Assembly (NCBI GenBank): GCA_013398055.1
Contig: VZRS01015092.1
Location: 1 to 64,000, forward strand
Length of the DNA: 64,000 nt
Direction: 5' to 3'
Source of the DNA: Ifrita kowaldi
Lineage: Eukaryota > Chordata > Aves > Passeriformes > Cinclosomatidae
In this document: piece by piece, positions 24,700 to 36,334 of the stretch
Layout of the letters: every line of letters begins with the position of its first letter
Position numbering within the stretch: the stretch's first letter is position 1
Notes under the pieces: model-generated
The model's database searches: none
Seen by the model: only the letters and a program-made list of their open reading frames with translations
What the model was told of the DNA's origin: nothing
Translations under genes and position numbers: made by a program

Positions 24700-24960
24700 G
24701 GTCCTGCAGACGTTCGGCTGGGGGTGAAGATTGGCCTCTTTTGGGACCCTGACAGGGAATTTAAATTGAAACGGGAGTATGGAGGGGAAGAAGCGCTATG
24801 GAAAAATGAAATTCCTGACAAGGATGTGTACATGAAACCCCCCACTGGCTGCATGTCCCGCTGTGAATCACGAGCTCTGTTCCCTGCAGCATGGGCTCGG
24901 GAACTGCCTGGATGTGGTGCTGACACAGTTACCCCGAGCCTGCTCAAGGTGGGGGTTTTA
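24700..24960. other. Island open in both directions, possible non-coding element or cryptic exon
   Basis: An AT-richer island stays open on + for about 90 codons (24703-24978) and on - for a similar length. The + frame reads protein-like (KIGLFWDPDREFKLKREYGG), follows a splice-like cctgcag at 24709 and has a possible donor CAAG/GTGGGG at about 24949. I recognise no family. Either chance or a constrained non-coding element is the more likely explanation. Confidence 0.2.
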
Positions 24961-26100
24961 CACACCCTAAAATACTGACTTTGCTCCCCCCTGGGTATTT
25001 CCCTGCTCCCAGAGCTGAGAGTGGCCCCTGGGTGCAGTGGCCCGGTGGTTTTTGTCAGTGATTCCTCCTTGCTCTGCTGCAGGGCTGGAATTAGGGGATT
25101 CCTTCACCTCGAAGCTCTGCTGGTTCCTTCTGTGCTGCTTCATCTCCTTTGGTGTTCTTTGCACCATGCAAACCCATCGTTGCTCAGCACTATTCAAACA
25201 CAGTCCCTGTATGAACACTCCCCCTCTATGCTGATTTCTGCATGATTTAACATTGAAAAATCCCTTGACTCTCTGCCCTGCAGGCACAGCAGCACCTGCA
25301 GAGGCTGTTCCAGTAGAAAACAACACTGAAAAAGGGCATTTTATTCTTTCCAGAATCAGGTTTAGCTTCCACCCTGCTGGTGATTGAATAACAGCACACA
25401 TATAAAATGACAAGTAAGAAATAATAAATAAATAAACCACGCCAAAAAGCTGAGCTACCAAAGAGCCATTCACTTCAGCCCCTTTAAACCCCAGGGTGTA
25501 AATGCACGAAGAGCAAGGGAGTCTCTGTTAAATATGCTGCACCAGGATCCTTCAGCAGAAGTGGGGGAGGTCACAGTGGTTTCATCTGCAGATGACCTTA
25601 AATTCCTGTGCCATATAGGCTCATTAAACTGGTGCCACTGGGGCCGTGGATGGGTTACATGGGGGTGGCTGCAGCCGCTCCTGCGCTGATACCCAAATCC
25701 CTGCACCAGGAGCAGCACCTGGTTACCTGAACCCAACAGGAATCATCCCTGAGGAACAGCAGACCTTCCTGCAGTGCCTTCCAGCCAAGGTTAACATCCA
25801 GGATAATTAATAGCCTGTTTGTTTGTTTTACAAACAGCCTGTTCAGAGGCTCAGACCAATCTCATCCATCTTAAACAGGTGAGGAGAGGCACGAGTCCAA
25901 TTAAAAACAAAATCATTGAATCATTTGCAAATCGCCTTTGTCTTCTTCATCCTAAAGCTCTCCCAAGCACGGCCTCTGTGGTGCTCAGCCCTCCTCTGTC
26001 TGGGAGCTGGGAGCAATCATTGAGGAGCAGGTGAGCTTTCCATCCCGCTGGCACGGGCTGTGCCAATGCCAAGGTGGGATTTGGGAATGCTGCCTGTGTG

Positions 26101-26240
26101 GGAGCAGGGCAGGGGTCATGGGAATGGGGAGATGCTCACAGGAACAGGGACAGGACCACGGAAATGGGCTGATTTTCAGAGGAACTGGGAGATGACCATG
26201 GGGATCAGGTTATGCTGATGAGAGCAGTGGGATGCCCATG
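26101..26240 (+). repeat. Degenerate 20 bp tandem repeat, about 7 units
   Basis: Seven consecutive 20 bp blocks starting at 26101, 26121, 26141, 26161, 26181, 26201 and 26221 share a pattern of ggaa-ggg-gatg--ca-g, for example ggaatggggagatgctcaca and ggaactgggagatgaccatg. The period is strict although the units are diverged, so this is an old minisatellite. Confidence 0.8.
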
Positions 26241-26667
26241 TTGGCAGTGCCCTCATTCCAGGTGCTCTGCCCTTTCGGCCCTGATGTCATCCTGTCAGAA
26301 CTGTGCTCTGCATTTCTGGCACCCATTTCTGTGGCACCCAAGAGCTCCAAGCTCTGCGCTGTGGTTTTCTCCCACTCTTCCCATGGCAGCACCTGCAGTT
26401 CCCACCAACAGCGCTCAATCCAGTGCCATTTACAGAGTGTGAACAAGCACTGGAGATATTTTAGAAGTCACCCCACAGCTGAGCTGTCCCTGCTGGGACT
26501 GGTGTGGGAGTGCTCTGCTCCAGCCCTTTGCCAGTGCTGGATTGCTCACAGTGAGAAGGGGAGACTGAAGCTTTCCCCACCCAGCCCAGGCAGCTGCTGC
26601 AGGTCCCCTTCTGCCGGCTGGGGACACTTCACCACATCACCACCCTTCCCATCAACAAAGGCATGCC

Positions 26668-26780
26668 AAACCCACCTGGATGAGCTCCTGTGTCACCTGC
26701 TCGGGGTGACCCTGCCTTGGCAGGGGGGTTGGACTGGATGATCTCCAGAGGTCCCTTCTAACCCTGATGATGCTGTGATC
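26668..26780 (+). mobile_element. CR1 LINE fragment, 3' terminus
   Basis: The sequence ggggggttggactggatgat, then ctccagaggtcccttctaac and gctgtgatcc, is the characteristic CR1 3' end in forward orientation, preceded by the typical cctgcttggcagg-like segment. It is the only forward-oriented copy recognised here. Confidence 0.93.
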
Positions 26781-29700
26781 CTTTGAGAGCTGTGGCTTGG
26801 AGACAAGGTGAACCCTCAGGGCACATTCACAGGGTCTGGAGGGGAGCAGACACTGCCAGCAGGATCCCAGTGCTCAGGCCACAAAGGGGGACACGTGCTG
26901 ACCCTAGCAGGGCCATGCAAGCTCCTTTTCCCTTCGGCACAGGGAAGCCCATGGGAGGCTGGCGCTGGGCTCTGCAGCGCTGATGTGCTGTGTGGGCTGT
27001 GCCAGGGGTAAAGTGCTCCTCACGCTGCTCATCCTCACTGCCCCAGGGCGTTTGTCGGCTGGGATCGCTGGGATCGATCCCTCCCTCCCTCCCCAGCCCA
27101 GGGAAGGGGTTGGCATATGAGTTACAAACTCACCGACCAGCTGATAGCTGAGTATTGGCTGGTTAATTAAACCAGCAGGGTTCAGTCAATCATTAAATTG
27201 GATTGAATGAGGTTGAATGAGACGGTGGCTGTGGGCTGCCATCCCAGGGCGAGCCCGGCTGCCAAGGGAACTCCCCGTTCCCCCCGCAGAGCTGTGCTAG
27301 GGACGGGAGCAGGGACACCGACTGAGGGACATTCCCCGGTGAGAATTCACCTTCCAGCTCGCAGGCACTGCACTCAGCTGCTGGGTTTCTGCGGGTGAGG
27401 CTTTCTCCCGCTGGCATTAACCAGTGTCTGGAGCTGGTGTCCAGCAGGCCTCACCCTCCCATTTCCAAGCCATGAGGAGGCTTGTGAAGAGCAGTGGGCT
27501 CCTTCAGAACATGGTAAAACAAACTGTGTGTAATAAATTGATAGCAGGAGACCACCCTGCTCCCTCTCAGGCACACCTTATCACACCCCTGCACAGAGGT
27601 GAACTGGACCAGGACAGAGATCCTTCACACCTGTGAGACCAAGAAATGCAGTGATACCATGGATGGGAAGGCTGAGCTGCAGCAAAAGACACATCCTACA
27701 GCCACTGTGCCTGTCACAGTCTGTGCTGGACACAGGAGGGTGACAGCAGCTGGCACATGCTCCTCTGCCTCCTCTGAGCTGTCCTGAGTTGGGAGTGACC
27801 GGGACCTCGAGGTCCAGCCTGGACTATGTCTCCTGTTCCACAGCAGAAGCTGCGTTTTGCACCCTGGGAGGGTGAAAGTCTCCAGGCAAGAACCTCAAGG
27901 CCAACCTTCCAGGCCAGTGAAGCCATGATGAGCCCCAGAGCAGGGGCTGAACCGTGGCCGTGGTGCTGGAGCTGCTGAGCAGCTCACACAAACTCCTGCC
28001 CGGTGCTTGGGTCCGCTGCCGGTCAGCTGGCCGTGCTCCCGCTGGCCCTGAGGGGCACAGTGAGCTCTCCAAAGCCCAGGGAGGAGCTGTGGTGCCAGGC
28101 TGCAGCTATAAAAAGCCCTGCAATTGCCTTCCAAGCTGGTGATTCAATAACAAAATGCAAAAGTAATATTAAAGCTGCCTGCTGTGCCAACTGCTGGCTG
28201 TCTGCAGCAATAAAAATGCCGTAAATCAGCTCCAATTAAAGACTGCAGAGTCTAACAGGAGGCTCCAACTGGAGCTGGGAAAACCCCCAGTACACTGGGA
28301 TTGCCTGGGCAAACCCTGCACGCCATCACTTGCCACTTGCGGGGCACTGGAGCTGGTCAGAGGTGCAGGGCTGAAGCCTGGCCCTGCAAACACACACGTT
28401 TGAAGTGTGAGAGGGTTGGACAAGGTTAGGGGAGCTGGCTGTACCTGTGCCCATGTCCAAACACAAGGCAGGGTTTGGGAATGCTTCTCTGTGGTTTTTT
28501 AGGCAGACACAAGCTCTTGTGGTCAGGTCTGAAGGAGCTGAAGCTGCTGCTGGCCCCGGACACTGCTGGCGGTGCGGTGGGACCCGCTGGTGCACCGGAC
28601 AACGTCTGTGCCTTCCTCAGGTGGGCCCTGAGGAGCTCACACCTTCTCACAAGGCAGGGAGACATCCCAAATGCATTATTTGTCCTTACAAATGGGGCCC
28701 AGGCTCCCAAGGCACCCCAGCAGCCATCAGACCTCCACTCCTGGTGGAAGGTTCTCCTCTGGGGTCTGTTGGATGCTGTCCTCACCCAGTTCTTGGACGT
28801 TTGCTCATCAGAGAGGTCTCGGAAGTGTTTTTCTCCTTCTTGGCACATGTGGGCACTGGAAGAGCCCCTGAGGACAGGGGGGAGGGGGAGCTGGGATGTG
28901 CAGGGAGAGGCTTGGTCGGCAGTGTGGCCCCGTCCTGTTCCACCAGTGCAGCCTGAGGGCTGGGGGACACCTGGGGCAGCCCTGGCCCAAGTGTCCCCTC
29001 ATTGTTCAGCATGGCCTGGCTCCCCTGCTCTGCCAGGCCTCTTCTCCTTGTTCACAGGGCATGGCCAGGGCTTCCATCACGGGCCCTGATGGGAACTTTT
29101 CTGCACTGTTCTTTCTCTTTTGATCCCTTAATTGGGTAAAGAATGGATGGGTTTAGTTAAGTCTTCTCCACAAAGGAGTGATTGGTGTCGAATGGAGGTT
29201 CTGGTTCAAGAGGAAGGATTTGGTCCCTTCAGCCCAGCCATGGGCCACTGCAGGGTGGTGAGAAACCCTGGGCCACGCAGGGGGCTCGTGTGCCTTGTAT
29301 TTGTACACAAGAGATGTCAGATAATCCTGCTGGGACTGCCCAGGTACAAATGGGGCATTTCCCTCCCCATTTTATGGGGCATTTAGTCCCCCCAGCAGTG
29401 TGGGCAGAGGGACAGGGGATAAACAGATTTTCCAGCCAGGGTGGTGGGTGCTGGACCAGGACTGAGCCCTGTCTATGGGGCACGAGAAAGCAGGCTACAA
29501 ACAAACCCCACAGCCAAAATGTGAGGGGGGGAATCTTTCCCATCAGGAGAGCTCTGCATGGCAGGCTCATCCTGCTGGCATCCACACACCTAATCCTGCA
29601 GTTGTGCTGAGTAAAGACCAGCTCTGGACAAGGCAGAGATTGCTGGGGAAACGTGCCCTTTGCAAGTGGCTCCATGGGAAACCTCCACCCTTCTCTTTAT

Positions 29701-32700
29701 TTAAGTCTGAAAAATCCTAACTAGGTTGAATTAGATGATCCTGTGATGTTCATTCGAGCTTGATTTACCCTCTGATCCTAAGATGCCCAATAAAACTTTC
29801 TTCTGGCCTTGATAATGGCTAAATAATTTCCCTTAAAAACAACATTGCAAGTGGTAAGTGCCTCAGCAGTGCAAACTGGTGTCACTGGGATGATTATTGG
29901 AAGCTCTCAGGCAGACACAAGTACCAGGGCAGCTTCCCAAACCTGCTGCACGTGGTTTTCCCAGGACATTTCCGATCCCAGGGCGTGGTGAGCAGGGCAG
30001 GGGAGGGCCGATCTGGCAGAGAAATTCCTGCTTCGAGGGGAGAAGGGAGGTTCAGATTTCTGGATGGTTTTAAGCTGAGATTTGAGGATGAGCCCCCCTT
30101 TTCCTTGAGGGAAGAGCCCTGCATGCCAAACCCTTTGCAGAGAGTGGAAGGCACAGTAGTGAAAATCCTGCTCTACCTTCCCAGTCTCCACTCCCTCCCA
30201 GCACAGTGGGTGGAGGGAAGGCAAGGAAGGGACAGGGCAAGGAGCAGCTGGGCACAGGTGCCCCCTGCCCGCCCAGGTCGTGCTCCAGCATGCCTGCAGC
30301 ATGATCCAGGATGGAGCTCACCCCTGTCCTCCGCGTCAGCCCTTCCTGCTCCAGGAGGCTCGAGATGCTCCATGGAATGCCTTGGCTTCCAGCACAGCCG
30401 GGAAACGCCTGCAGGGCTGGCGAGGTGTGCTCGGAGCGAACGCAAACCCGTCCCTGCGCAGCTCAGGCCTTGACTCACGCCCTGCAGAGGTGGCTATTTC
30501 TGCTGATGTGACATCAGGTTCACAGCAGCCTGGCCAAGCAGCCCTTGTGCAATCCCCTTTTGAGAGGAAGGAGCAGACTTTCCATTCCTGATTTAGCGAA
30601 CTTTTAAAACTCTCCAGGACTGAAATGTATGCTGGGTGAGACAATGGAGCTCGTGCTTGGTGCTGATCCCTGTGTGAACACCTCCTGTTTGGGAACGTTT
30701 CCTATTGACACACCAGATAAAATAACCGGTGTGGCCTGGAGGACAGTCTGCTGCAAGAAATAAATGTAACCTCATCTTACTGCCATTTAGCACAGCTCAG
30801 AAAGCTTTGAAACTCAAGCATCAAGCATGAGGCTTGAATTTCCCATTCCTTTCAAGCTTCTCACATAGAAATGTTTATTATAAAGCAATTTTCTCGTGGA
30901 ATAATTTATCTTTTATTCCTACACCTCTGTGTTTTGATCCCACACAACAAAGCAGCTGGTTTGTACATGAGCAATTCTTCCTTTTCCTCCACCTTCCTCC
31001 AAAGGAGTCACAGCACCTTGTGCATCAAACGTGACCTCACCTCTGACATGGCAAATGGGCACAGTGACACCTCTTCCCTTTGGCAGGCGAGATGCTGTGG
31101 CCACCCAAAGTCACGGCAGGTCAGGATTCAAACAGGGACCTGAATCCACATGGATTTTATTTAGGAGTCTCCTTGTCACCACTAAGCACAAACCTTGTTC
31201 TGTGCATGGGCAAGTCCTGCATTTAAATATTGAATCTAAACCCTGGCTCAAAATTGTTCAGGACTTGAAGTTATTTGACCCAGAAAGAGGCCAAGATGTT
31301 TTGCTCTGTAGGGGCTCCTGGGCAGGGCCTGGGTCTGTAACTCTTGGAGATGCATCCAAAGGCTTCCACAGACAGAAAGGGAGGACACCAGGCTGTGCAG
31401 GAAGCAAAAGTGCCAAATAATCCAGGAACGAGGGTTTTTTGGCTCGTTTGTGGATGCTGTAAGGACATGGGACAGAACAAGCAGCTGTGGGATGCCAGGG
31501 GTGTTTTCCCTTGCAGAAGTTTGTCCTGCCCAGTTTGTCCCAAGCAGCCTGGGGATGGGGGGAACATCACCCAGTACGGAAAGAGGCTTTCCAGGACATG
31601 CCACCAGTAGCAAGATCTCTAAATTAGAAACAATGGAGCATTTTTTGCCTAAATCCTCCATGTTGGTTTAAAAATCTCAGGCTCCTATTTACCTGCCTGG
31701 TTCCAGCTCTGGAAACACCCACAGGACAGGCTTTGCCTTAAGCATGCCCTGGTAGCCACAGTATCAAGAGGCTTCTGTGTAAAGGTACAGGGCCAATTTT
31801 AGGATTAGTGACCAGCTGAGTTTCTATTTCAAATAAAAATCCTATATGGAAGATGTTTCCTTCTGCTTTCTCCAGTCTCTGCTCTTTCCAGTTTCCTGGG
31901 TTAGACAGAAATATTATCTTTCCCTCCATGGGTTAAAGACATCGAGTGGATTTGGAGAATTCCTTCCTAACATGAGCTTGGATAAAAATAATTGTGTGAT
32001 AAAAATAATAACCCAATGCTATACCCTGTCACGCTCCACATGGCATCTACAGGATCCTCGAAGATTTTCCATGGAAATAATTTCCTAGAAGAAGCTAAAC
32101 TCCTCAAACAGCTTGTGCCTAGATTAATGTTTTCTGGGTGGTGTTTCTGTTTCTCTTTTAAATGACGCTGAATGTCTAAAAATGGAAGTTTTCTGGAAGC
32201 AGTGAGATGTGGAGGTGCTGCCCCGGGGTGTGAGGGCGTCGAGGTTTGGATGCTGCACCATCCCGAGGCCTCAGCTGCCCCAAGGGGTGACCACAACTGG
32301 TGGTGATGCTGCTCCTGATGCTGCTCCTCGTGCCTGTGGTCTTTCCAAAGAGAGCAAAATACTCACCAGGCTTCTCCGTTGGAAAGTTCTGGCACTGCCA
32401 GGGAGCTGGTACTGCTCTGTGAGCTCTGGCTGAGTGTCCTGTCTCATGGAGACCTGCTGCCTGAGCAAGGAAAAAGGGTGAATCCTGGGACATGCCTGTA
32501 TTTAGGCAACCCAAAATCGACGTGCGGTTGCCTCACTCGGCTGCCTCGGGCTGCTCGGGGCAGTGGCCACCGAGCTGGGCTGCCCGGGAGTGGCACAGTC
32601 CTTGCACAGCGAAACACAAGGGAGGAACCAGTTGAGCCTTTTGGCTTTCATCTGCCTGCGAGTCAACACCCTGATTTTTCGGAGAAACAGGATGTGCAAG

Positions 32701-33159
32701 ACCTCCCACTGCAATGGTAATTACGAGGGAGACTTTCAGAGAAACGCGAGCGCCAGGAGCTGCGCAGGAACTGATTTGTGTGCAGCCACGGGCTGGGGTG
32801 ACCCAGTCATTCCCAGCTCCGTGCCAGGAGCCTGGCTCCCCAGTTTGTCCGAATGCCTCCTTTTGAACCCAGCAACCCGTCCAGAAATGCTACGTTGGAT
32901 GGTAATGGCAGGTGTGATTTGAAACACTTCCACTTGGGCCGGGAGATCACAGAAAGTTCTGCTTCCTAAGCACGGGGAAAACAGGGAACATCCTTACTCC
33001 TGTCCCCAGCCCTTCCCGGGATCCCCGATTCCAGCTCTGGCCCCGGACAGGTTTGATGCTCCCTCCTGCCACTTCTCCCCGCTCCTTACCCCGCCGGCAG
33101 TCAGAAGGATCTAACACAAATTCCTTTCACCAAAATGGCTTTAATTCAACTCCTGAGCC
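26781..33159. other. Intergenic DNA upstream of the MYH10 promoter, no gene recognised
   Basis: GC-rich DNA becomes more AT-rich from about 30.6 to 32.2 kb. It contains the palindromic island at 27105-27240. No coding exon, RNA gene or clear interspersed repeat was recognised. A CR1-like 30 bp stretch near 29722 is too short to call. Confidence 0.6.
27105..27240. promoter_or_regulatory. Candidate non-coding element with a TAATTA-centred palindrome
   Basis: An AT-rich island contains the perfect inverted repeat ctggtt-aatta-aaccag (27159-27175) and, downstream, caatcattaaattggattg. The two pairs of inverted cores in a short stretch suggest paired homeodomain-type binding sites. Support is motif-level only. 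Confidence 0.28.
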
Positions 33160-33827
33160 CCTCGCGTGCGCTCGGTCCGGTGGGAAAGGCAGGAGCCGCT
33201 CCTCGGGCCACGGGATCCCTCGAGCTCTTGGCTCACGCAGGGCCGGAGGCAGCCGTGGTTTGGGGAGAGGCTGTGCCCGTTCCCGGGAGAATGAAGGCAC
33301 CGCGTGAGATTCCCGGGAAGCTCAGACAGGGAGGAAGCACGGGAAAGGCTCTGGAGAGGCCGGGGGAGGCCATGGAGCCGGGAGGCTCTCCGTGATGAGC
33401 CCCGGCCGCAGCCCGAGCCCCCCGGGGCATCCCCAAACCCACCCGGCAGCAGCTGCGGAGCGCAGCGAGCCCGAGAGGCGCTCGGAGGCTCCGCAAACGC
33501 CGCTCTTCCCCCGCTGCAGCTCCCGCCGCCCCACCCGACCCACACACGGCGCTGCCCGGCGGGCGAGGGCTCCGAAACCTCGGGCTGATGGTTAACGAGG
33601 GGAAACCCAGGAGCTGGGCCGGGCGGGCGGCGGCAGCGGGCCGAGGGGCTGCAGAGGCGGCACGGGGACATTCGGCGGGGACACCGCGTGTCTGCGACCG
33701 GCCGGGGAGTGACCCGGGGGCGGTCACCGAGGGCTGCGGCCGGGTGCGCGGGACGGGCCGTGTGCGAAGCGGGCCGGGGCTCTGCACAGCCCGGCTCCGA
33801 TGCCGGTCGCAGCCCCGGTGGCGGCCC

Positions 33828-33890
33828 CGGGGACAGGGACGGGGATGGGGACAGGGACAGGGACGGGGACGGGGATGGGGATGGGGATGG
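33828..33890 (+). repeat. G-rich (GGGGAC/GGGGAT)n repeat with G-quadruplex potential
   Basis: Runs of three or four G are separated by AC or AT over at least 60 bp, first mostly GGGACA/GGGGAC and then GGGGAT. Many consecutive G-runs with very short loops satisfy the usual G-quadruplex pattern on the + strand. The repeat continues up to the first N, so its full length is unknown. It lies in the presumed MYH10 promoter. Confidence 0.9.
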
Positions 33891-34187
33891 NNNNNNNNNN
33901 NNNNNNNNNNNNNNNNNNNNNNNNNNNNNNNNNNNNNNNNNNNNNNNNNNNNNNNNNNNNNNNNNNNNNNNNNNNNNNNNNNNNNNNNNNNNNNNNNNNN
34001 NNNNNNNNNNNNNNNNNNNNNNNNNNNNNNNNNNNNNNNNNNNNNNNNNNNNNNNNNNNNNNNNNNNNNNNNNNNNNNNNNNNNNNNNNNNNNNNNNNNN
34101 NNNNNNNNNNNNNNNNNNNNNNNNNNNNNNNNNNNNNNNNNNNNNNNNNNNNNNNNNNNNNNNNNNNNNNNNNNNNNNNNNNNNNNN
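33891..34187. other. Assembly gap (297 N) inside the CpG-rich promoter
   Basis: This is a run of N flanked on the left by a G-rich hexamer repeat and on the right by sequence of nearly pure C and G. Such sequence is hard to amplify and assemble, so the true gap size is uncertain. It may contain the non-coding MYH10 exon 1. Confidence 0.99.
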
Positions 34188-34262
34188 CTGCTCGGGCCGC
34201 CCCTGCCCCGGGGGATGCCCCGCCGGCCCGGCCCCGCCGCGGCCCCCGGCCCGCTTTTGTTC

Positions 34263-36334
34263 GGAACGTGTGTAGGGGGTTTTTGGGATTTTTTTTGCCT
34301 TTATTCGCACGTCGTCTGTTGGGAGTGCTGGATTCCTGCATGATAAATGTGCTCATTTGTGTGTTTCATTTGAATGCCATTGTTAGCGGAGGAGCCCTGG
34401 GTAGGGTGAGCTGCAGTTTGCTTTGCTTCTGCAGAGGGTCTTTTGTGATGGGCTTTGTGGGATTGAAAGCCCGAGTGGAAGAATGACCCTGAAACTGCCT
34501 ATGGTCCTCTGATGTTTAGGTTTATCCTAAGGAACTGCTATAAAGTCAGTTATACCGTGCGTATATGACCGGGGTGTGCAGTCATACATGAATGCATTCA
34601 TTTCAGTCTTCACCCTTTAATTCCGCCGGGGAACAATAATGGTTAATTTTGTCGTATGAGCTTTATTTGACCTTCAGGTTTCTCTGCCTCTTGGTGTGTA
34701 AAAACGGAGTCCTGGCTGCCTTGGGCTGTGTCACACCTGCCCAGGGAGCGCTCAGGACCTGACACCGAGGGGCATTGGCACACCAGGGTGGCACTGGCGT
34801 TCCAGGGCTTTGTTGGAACTTGGGCTGGAGCCTGGCACAGTGGGGACAGTCACCTTTCTCACTTGGGGTTCAAAGCTCGGTTATTTAATCTGTGGGCTTC
34901 TCGAGCCAAATGTGGCATTCATTGACTAAACGTTCATTTTCCTGGCGGAGGAGTCCAGCTATCACTTAATGTGTCCCTCAACGATTCCATCTTTGTTCAT
35001 GGAAATTTTCTCTCAGAGGCTCTTCTAAAATACTTTGAATGTTGAGTCATCATATCTTGATTTGAATTAAGCCATCTGTGCTAAGGGATCTGCTCCTCGC
35101 ACCTCTGAAGGGTTCAGTGACTTCGCGCTTGCTTTACGCTGAAGTTGGACAATGTAACAAATCTCTCTGCCTTAGATGGAGACACAATTATCCTATTTAA
35201 TTATATGCTCTTCTCGGGAGGGTTGGGTTGCAGAACTTCCATCAGGGCACGTGCCATAGTAGAAAAGGTGACAAATGCAGTTTGGGAACCTCCCTGGCTT
35301 TGTTCCCAAGCTGCCCTTTGGGTTACCTGCTGGAAAAGGCTCCCATAGCCAATGTGACGTTCTTCAGCAGACAGATGTTGTGTGTTACAAACCAAGGCGT
35401 TTAAAGTCCTGAGTATGAGGGGTCAGGCTTTGCCTTGGTGCTCCGTGGGCAGTTCCAGATGGATCTGCCAGTCCCAGGAATCCTGGCTGTGATGGCAGTG
35501 CCTATGGAAAGGGCAGGGGCCTCTCTTGGCTAGAGGCAGACAGGTAAAATGAATGTGTAGGGGCTCTTGTCAGTCAGTGGTTTTACTTTCTGCTTCAAAT
35601 TACCCGTGGAGCTGTTGGAAAATCCAGCATCATTCCTTGCAGTGTTTTGAGCCTTGAGGTAAACTTGAGATCTGGAGACATTTTTTGGAATCTGGTGATG
35701 TCAGCACTCAGGACTGAGAACAGGAGCAGGCTGTAGAAATGCTAAGTTTTTCAGGAAGAATATGAGCTATGTTTAGCTGCCTTGATGGCTTGCAGAAACC
35801 CCAGGCATCCCAAGTTCTTGTCTGTAGTTGAAAATCCACGTTTTTAAAACACATCCTTGCCGCCTTCTGGTTTCTGCAGCAGAATCCACTGAGCAGATTT
35901 ATGGGTTTGTATCTATCTCTGTGTTTTTGTTTTTCACTGTTCCATCACAGCTGAGTTTACTGCCAAGGTCCTGCTGTATTTGCTCCTGTTCCTTATCTGA
36001 GCCCAGCACACAGGTGTGTGTTTTCCTGCTTGCAGCCCTTGCTGTGATGTCTCTCCCTTGCTGCTGCACAGCTGGAACCAGTCTCTGCTGGCTGTGCTGC
36101 GCTGGGTTTGGGTGGCACTTGCCAGGTCACCGACCTTTTGGGTGGCAGAGGTGTGTGAGCAGGGGCTCAGTTGTGCGGCAGCTTCTCCGTGCTGGGAGAA
36201 ATGCCTGATGCTGCTTCTGCCAGAGGAGATGCTGGTGGTGGATCATGGAATTGCCGTGCCACAGCTGCCCTCGTGGCACGGATGAGAGCGTGGTTGGTGT
36301 GTAACGTGCTCCTTGCTTTCCCCTCTCCTGACAG
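34263..36334 (+). other. MYH10: MYH10 intron 1 (5' limit inferred)
   Basis: This is AT-richer DNA between the CpG-rich block and exon 2. No open frame here looks like a real exon and no interspersed repeat was recognised. The 3' end is defined by the acceptor AG at 36333-36334; the 5' end depends on the unresolved exon 1. An alternative first exon within it cannot be ruled out. Confidence 0.6.

Larger units (their letters stand above)
16081..26100. other. Intergenic DNA, no gene recognised
   Basis: GC-rich sequence with two CR1 fragments (18171 and 20803), a 20 bp tandem repeat (20424), an inverted repeat (23311/23724) and AT-rich islands at about 17800-17930, 21545-21835, 22555-22620, 22835-23060 and 24700-24960. 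A coiled-coil-like open stretch after a splice-like AG at 17195 and an open stretch at 24710-24948 were examined; neither is convincing as an exon. Confidence 0.6.
33160..34262 (+). promoter_or_regulatory. MYH10: CpG-island promoter region, probable MYH10 promoter
   Basis: CG dinucleotides and GC boxes are very dense here, in sharp contrast to the AT-richer DNA beginning at about 34262. It lies about 2 kb upstream of the exon with the MYH10 start codon, with no other candidate promoter between. No TATA box is obvious, as is usual for CpG-island promoters of widely expressed cytoskeletal genes. The block is broken by a 297 bp run of N, so the transcription start and the donor of exon 1 cannot be placed. 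One possible donor is the gtgtgt after ttcggaac near 34268, but this is speculative. Confidence 0.7.

Noticed and set aside
29722..29757. Possible CR1 3' remnant (ggttgaattagatgatcctg)
   Set aside because: Only about 30 bp resemble CR1 and the flanks do not match; too short to call.
33141..34310. Open frame of 389 codons on -
   Set aside because: It is held open by 297 unknown bases and by the GC-rich promoter and G-rich repeat; not a gene.
34775..34800. CTCF-like motif (caccagggtggcactgg)
   Set aside because: The core is shifted by one base relative to the consensus and several strong positions mismatch.
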